Below, in pieces: positions 10,651 to 13,572 of a stretch of DNA of 13,572 bases. The notes under the pieces are model-generated. The model was given only the letters and a program-made list of their open reading frames with translations, had not been told where the DNA came from and made no database searches. A program made the position numbers and the translations under genes. Numbering within the stretch: position 1 is the stretch's first letter; each line of letters starts with the position of its first letter. Source of the stretch: Cyclobacteriaceae bacterium (GTDB taxonomy: Bacteria; Bacteroidota; Bacteroidia; Cytophagales; Cyclobacteriaceae); contig JABFSY010000249.1 of assembly GCA_013140395.1 (NCBI GenBank), forward strand, positions 1-13,572, in the 5' to 3' direction.

Positions 10651-13572
10651 ATGAAACTTACCATACTCGCAATTTGTGCGCTGACCATCACTTCTTCCTT
10701 TGCACAAAAAAAAGAAGCCAAGCCTGCGGCTGGTGCACCTGAAAAAAAGGACGAACTTCCTTTATCTGGAATCAAATTCCGAAATATCGGGCCGGCTGTT
10801 ACTTCGGGCCGCATTGCAGACTTTGCGGTTAACCCCAAAAATATTTCGGAATACTATGTTGCCACTGCTTCGGGCGGAGTGTGGAAAACAGTGAATGGCG
10901 GAACTACTTATGAACCGATATTTGATAGCCAAGGCTCCTACTCCATCGGCTGTGTAACACTCGATCCTAACAACCCCAACGTTGTGTGGGTGGGTTCAGG
11001 TGAAAATAACAATCAACGGAGCGTGGCTTATGGCGATGGCGTTTATAAATCAGAAGATGGCGGTGCCTCCTGGAAAAACATGGGGTTAAAAACTTCCGAG
11101 CACATTGGTAAAATCATTGTTGACCCAAAAAATTCAGATGTTGTTTATGTAGCTGCCATTGGTCCTCTATGGAAAGAAGGCGGTGAACGCGGTGTGTACA
11201 AAACCACGGATGGCGGCAAAACTTGGGAGCAAGTATTGAAGATAGACGAACATACGGGTGTGAATGATTTAATCATCGATCCCAGAAATCCGGACGTGTT
11301 GTATGCATCTGCTTTTCAGCGAAGAAGAAGTGATTATGCTTACGTGAGCGGTGGTCCCGGCTCTGGCATTTTTAAGAGCACCAATGGTGGCAAGACATGG
11401 GACAAAGCAAACAACGGTCTTCCTTCAGCGGACAAGGGGCGAATTGGTTTGGCGATTTCACCAGCGGATCCAGAATACATTTATGCCATTGTAGAGGCAG
11501 CCAAAGAGGCGGGCACTTATCGTAGTACCAATCGTGGTGCGAGCTGGCAAAAAATGAGCGGCCACCAAACGGGTGGCAACTACTACAATGAAATCATTGC
11601 CGACCCGCTCAATCGCGAGACCGTGTACACGATGGGTTATGCGATTAGCATCAGCACCGATGGCGGAAAAAATTTCAAGCCGATTGGAGAAAAATCAAAA
11701 CACGTTGACAACCATGCCTTGTGGGTGAATCCTTTAAACACCAACCACATGATCAACGGTTGTGATGGTGGTATTTACGAAACGTGGGATGGCGCCAAAA
11801 CATGGCAATTCAAGTCAAACTTACCCGTAACACAATTCTATAAAGTGGAAGTGGACAACTCGTTGCCTTTTTACTATGTGTATGGTGGCACGCAAGATAA
11901 TTTCAGTTTGGGTGGTCCTTCGCGCACACGCAACGAAAATGGAATCTTTAATTCTGATTGGTTTGTGACCAATGGTGGCGATGGCTTTGAAAGTGCCATT
12001 GATCCATACAACACCAACATTGTCTATGCAGAGTCGCAACATGGGGGGCTGGTGCGCTTTGACAAAGCGACAGGTGAAACCACCGGCATTCAACCGAAGC
12101 CCGGCAAAGGCGAAAACGAGTATCGCTGGAATTGGGACGCCCCGTTGCAAACCAGCGCACACAAAAAGGGAAGAATCTATTTTGCTGCGAACAAAGTATT
12201 TAGAAGCGATGACTATGGAAATACCTGGCAAACCATAAGCGGAGATGTGACCCGTAATCTCGATCGCAATAAACTGCCATTGATGGGTAAAGTGTGGAGC
12301 ATCGATGCCACAGGAAAAAATGATGGTACAGCGTTGTATGGAACAGTCAGTGCTTTTTCTGAATCGCCCAAAAATGAAAAGCTGTTAATCATCGGTACCG
12401 ATGATGGTTTGATCCAGGTGACGCAAGATGGTGGACAAACCTGGAAGAAAACCGAGACGTTTGCCGGTGTGCCTGCGATGACGTATGTGTATCACGTGTT
12501 TGCTTCGCAACACGATGAAAATGTTTTTTATGCAACGTTGAATAATCACAAGAGCGGTGATTTTAAACCGTACGCTTTTAAGAGCAGCGACAAAGGCGCT
12601 ACCTGGAATTCCATTACGGCAAATCTTCCCGAACGCGGCTCGACCTATAGCATTGCCGAAGACCATGTTGACCCTAGTCTGTTGTTTGTAGCGACTGAGT
12701 TTGGTGTTCACTTTTCCAATGATAGCGGAAAAAGTTGGAGGCAACTAAAAGGAGGCTTGCCAACCATTGGCATTCGCGACATGGCCATTCAAAAACGTGA
12801 AAACGATTTGGTACTCGCTTCATTTGGTCGTGGTTTCTTTGTGTTGGATGATTACTCACCCTTGCGAAGCCTGAAGCAAACAAACGGCAAAGAGGCTTTT
12901 TTATTTCCGGTAAAAGATAGTTGGATGTACGTTGAAAACAGTCCGCTTGGAATTCGTGGAAAAGGGTTTCTGGGCGAGTCACTCTACACCGCAGAGAATC
13001 CTAAAGTAGGCGCCACCTTCACCTATTTTTATAAAGAGGATTTGAAAACCAGAAAAGAAAAACGACAAGAAGAACAAGACAAGCTGAATAAAGACAATAA
13101 AGATGTTTTCTATCCGAGTTATGAAAATCTGAAGGAAGAAGAAAAGGAGGAAGCGCCTTATTTGTTATTCACCGTACGCAACCAGCAAGGCGATATCGTG
13201 CGCAAGCTAAAATCATCAGCAAAGAAAGGTGTCTCGCGCATTGTTTGGGATTTTCGGTATCCTAGTTCAAACCCTATTAACTTAAATGCAAGCGTCAATG
13301 ATAATCCGTTTCAATCAAATGATGTAGGTCAGCTGGTAGCACCGGGAACTTATACTGTCACACTTTCAAAATATATAGACGGAGTGATTACTGATTTGTC
13401 CGGCCCCGAGAAATTTGCCGTGAATGTTTTGCCGGGTTCTACGCTACCCGCTACCGACCGACCTGCTTTGGTAGCTTGGCAACGCAAAGCGGCCGAATTA
13501 CAACGAAGTGTTCAGGCCGCTTCTTCCCTACTTACAGATGCCAACAATCGCACCAAACACCTAAAAGAAGCG
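10651..13572 (+). CDS. VPS10/sortilin-like Asp-box beta-propeller protein (C-terminus outside window)
   Basis: The frame is open for 974 codons and no stop is reached. Residues 1-18 are a signal peptide (SSFA-Q), followed by a Lys/Ala/Pro-rich linker. From residue 40 (FRNIGPAVTSGRIADFAVNP) there is a long beta-propeller with about eleven Asp-box (BNR) motifs of form S/T-x-D/N-x-G-x-x-W/F/Y: TVNGGTTY (~80), SEDGGASW (~134), TTDGGKTW (~185), STNGGKTW (~243), STNRGASW (~292), STDGGKNF (~335), TWDGAKTW (~378), SDDYGNTW (~518), TQDGGQTW (~592), SSDKGATW (~645) and SNDSGKSW (~690). Residues about 795-832 are a very charged insert, and a beta-sandwich-like part follows (GTYTVTLSKY). These proteins are widespread in Bacteroidetes as secreted or periplasmic VPS10-domain 'glycosyl hydrolases'; no glycosidase residues can be assigned here, so enzymatic activity is unproven. 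Confidence 0.88.
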   Translation, partial: MKLTILAICALTITSSFAQKKEAKPAAGAPEKKDELPLSGIKFRNIGPAVTSGRIADFAVNPKNISEYYVATASGGVWKTVNGGTTYEPIFDSQGSYSIGCVTLDPNNPNVVWVGSGENNNQRSVAYGDGVYKSEDGGASWKNMGLKTSEHIGKIIVDPKNSDVVYVAAIGPLWKEGGERGVYKTTDGGKTWEQVLKIDEHTGVNDLIIDPRNPDVLYASAFQRRRSDYAYVSGGPGSGIFKSTNGGKTWDKANNGLPSADKGRIGLAISPADPEYIYAIVEAAKEAGTYRSTNRGASWQKMSGHQTGGNYYNEIIADPLNRETVYTMGYAISISTDGGKNFKPIGEKSKHVDNHALWVNPLNTNHMINGCDGGIYETWDGAKTWQFKSNLPVTQFYKVEVDNSLPFYYVYGGTQDNFSLGGPSRTRNENGIFNSDWFVTNGGDGFESAIDPYNTNIVYAESQHGGLVRFDKATGETTGIQPKPGKGENEYRWNWDAPLQTSAHKKGRIYFAANKVFRSDDYGNTWQTISGDVTRNLDRNKLPLMGKVWSIDATGKNDGTALYGTVSAFSESPKNEKLLIIGTDDGLIQVTQDGGQTWKKTETFAGVPAMTYVYHVFASQHDENVFYATLNNHKSGDFKPYAFKSSDKGATWNSITANLPERGSTYSIAEDHVDPSLLFVATEFGVHFSNDSGKSWRQLKGGLPTIGIRDMAIQKRENDLVLASFGRGFFVLDDYSPLRSLKQTNGKEAFLFPVKDSWMYVENSPLGIRGKGFLGESLYTAENPKVGATFTYFYKEDLKTRKEKRQEEQDKLNKDNKDVFYPSYENLKEEEKEEAPYLLFTVRNQQGDIVRKLKSSAKKGVSRIVWDFRYPSSNPINLNASVNDNPFQSNDVGQLVAPGTYTVTLSKYIDGVITDLSGPEKFAVNVLPGSTLPATDRPALVAWQRKAAELQRSVQAASSLLTDANNRTKHLKEA

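Noticed and set aside
11821..12982. Minus-strand frames of 70-136 codons within the VPS10-like gene
   Set aside because: Antisense shadows of a long gene with Asp-box motifs in the plus frame.

Overview
The window looks like chromosome from a member of the Bacteroidetes, most likely the Cytophagales or a relative. Supporting signs are a gliding-motility-type C-terminal sorting domain (type IX secretion), an IntDOT-like tyrosine recombinase, and promoter-like sites of the Bacteroidetes form TTTG-N19-TAnnTTTG. Taxonomy is inferred from gene content, not from a marker gene.

There are two parts. Positions 1 to about 235 hold the 3' part of a chromosomal FAD monooxygenase gene. Its natural C-terminus is lost and replaced by a stretch with REP-like hairpins (238-285). 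From about 310 to about 5320 lies a compact integrative element of roughly 5 kb. Read on the minus strand from its integrase end it carries: an IntDOT-like integrase (3977-5224); a 398-residue protein of unknown function with a possible C-terminal winged helix (2632-3828); a plus-strand 75-residue protein that mimics the C-terminal domain of RNA polymerase alpha (2404-2631); then a tight minus-strand operon of an excisionase-like HTH protein (1881-2171), a winged-helix replication-initiator-like protein (981-1868) and a DnaC-like AAA+ ATPase (344-997). The ATPase has an in-frame TGA exactly where its arginine-finger motif starts. No relaxase, coupling protein or conjugation gene is present, so the element would need help to move between cells. 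Its logic (integrase, regulators, initiator, helicase loader) resembles phage satellites or mobilizable islands.

Right of the element is ordinary chromosome: a tRNA-Lys(TTT) gene with its own terminator and a very good promoter; a signal-peptide/TPR-like/two-TM/SH3-like envelope protein; a large secreted gliding-motility-type adhesin-like protein; an RlmD-type 23S rRNA uracil-C5 methyltransferase; and a VPS10/sortilin-like Asp-box beta-propeller protein that runs off the right edge.

The most unusual items are inside the element: the nonsense codon in a universally conserved ATPase motif with the remaining frame still intact, an iteron-like repeat array inside the initiator gene, a dispersed hairpin repeat that provides both the stop codon of one gene and the Shine-Dalgarno of the next, the stand-alone alpha-CTD mimic, and an 11-bp near-identical repeat at both ends that resembles the published CTnDOT-type core site. 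No database search was possible; family names rest on motif recognition.
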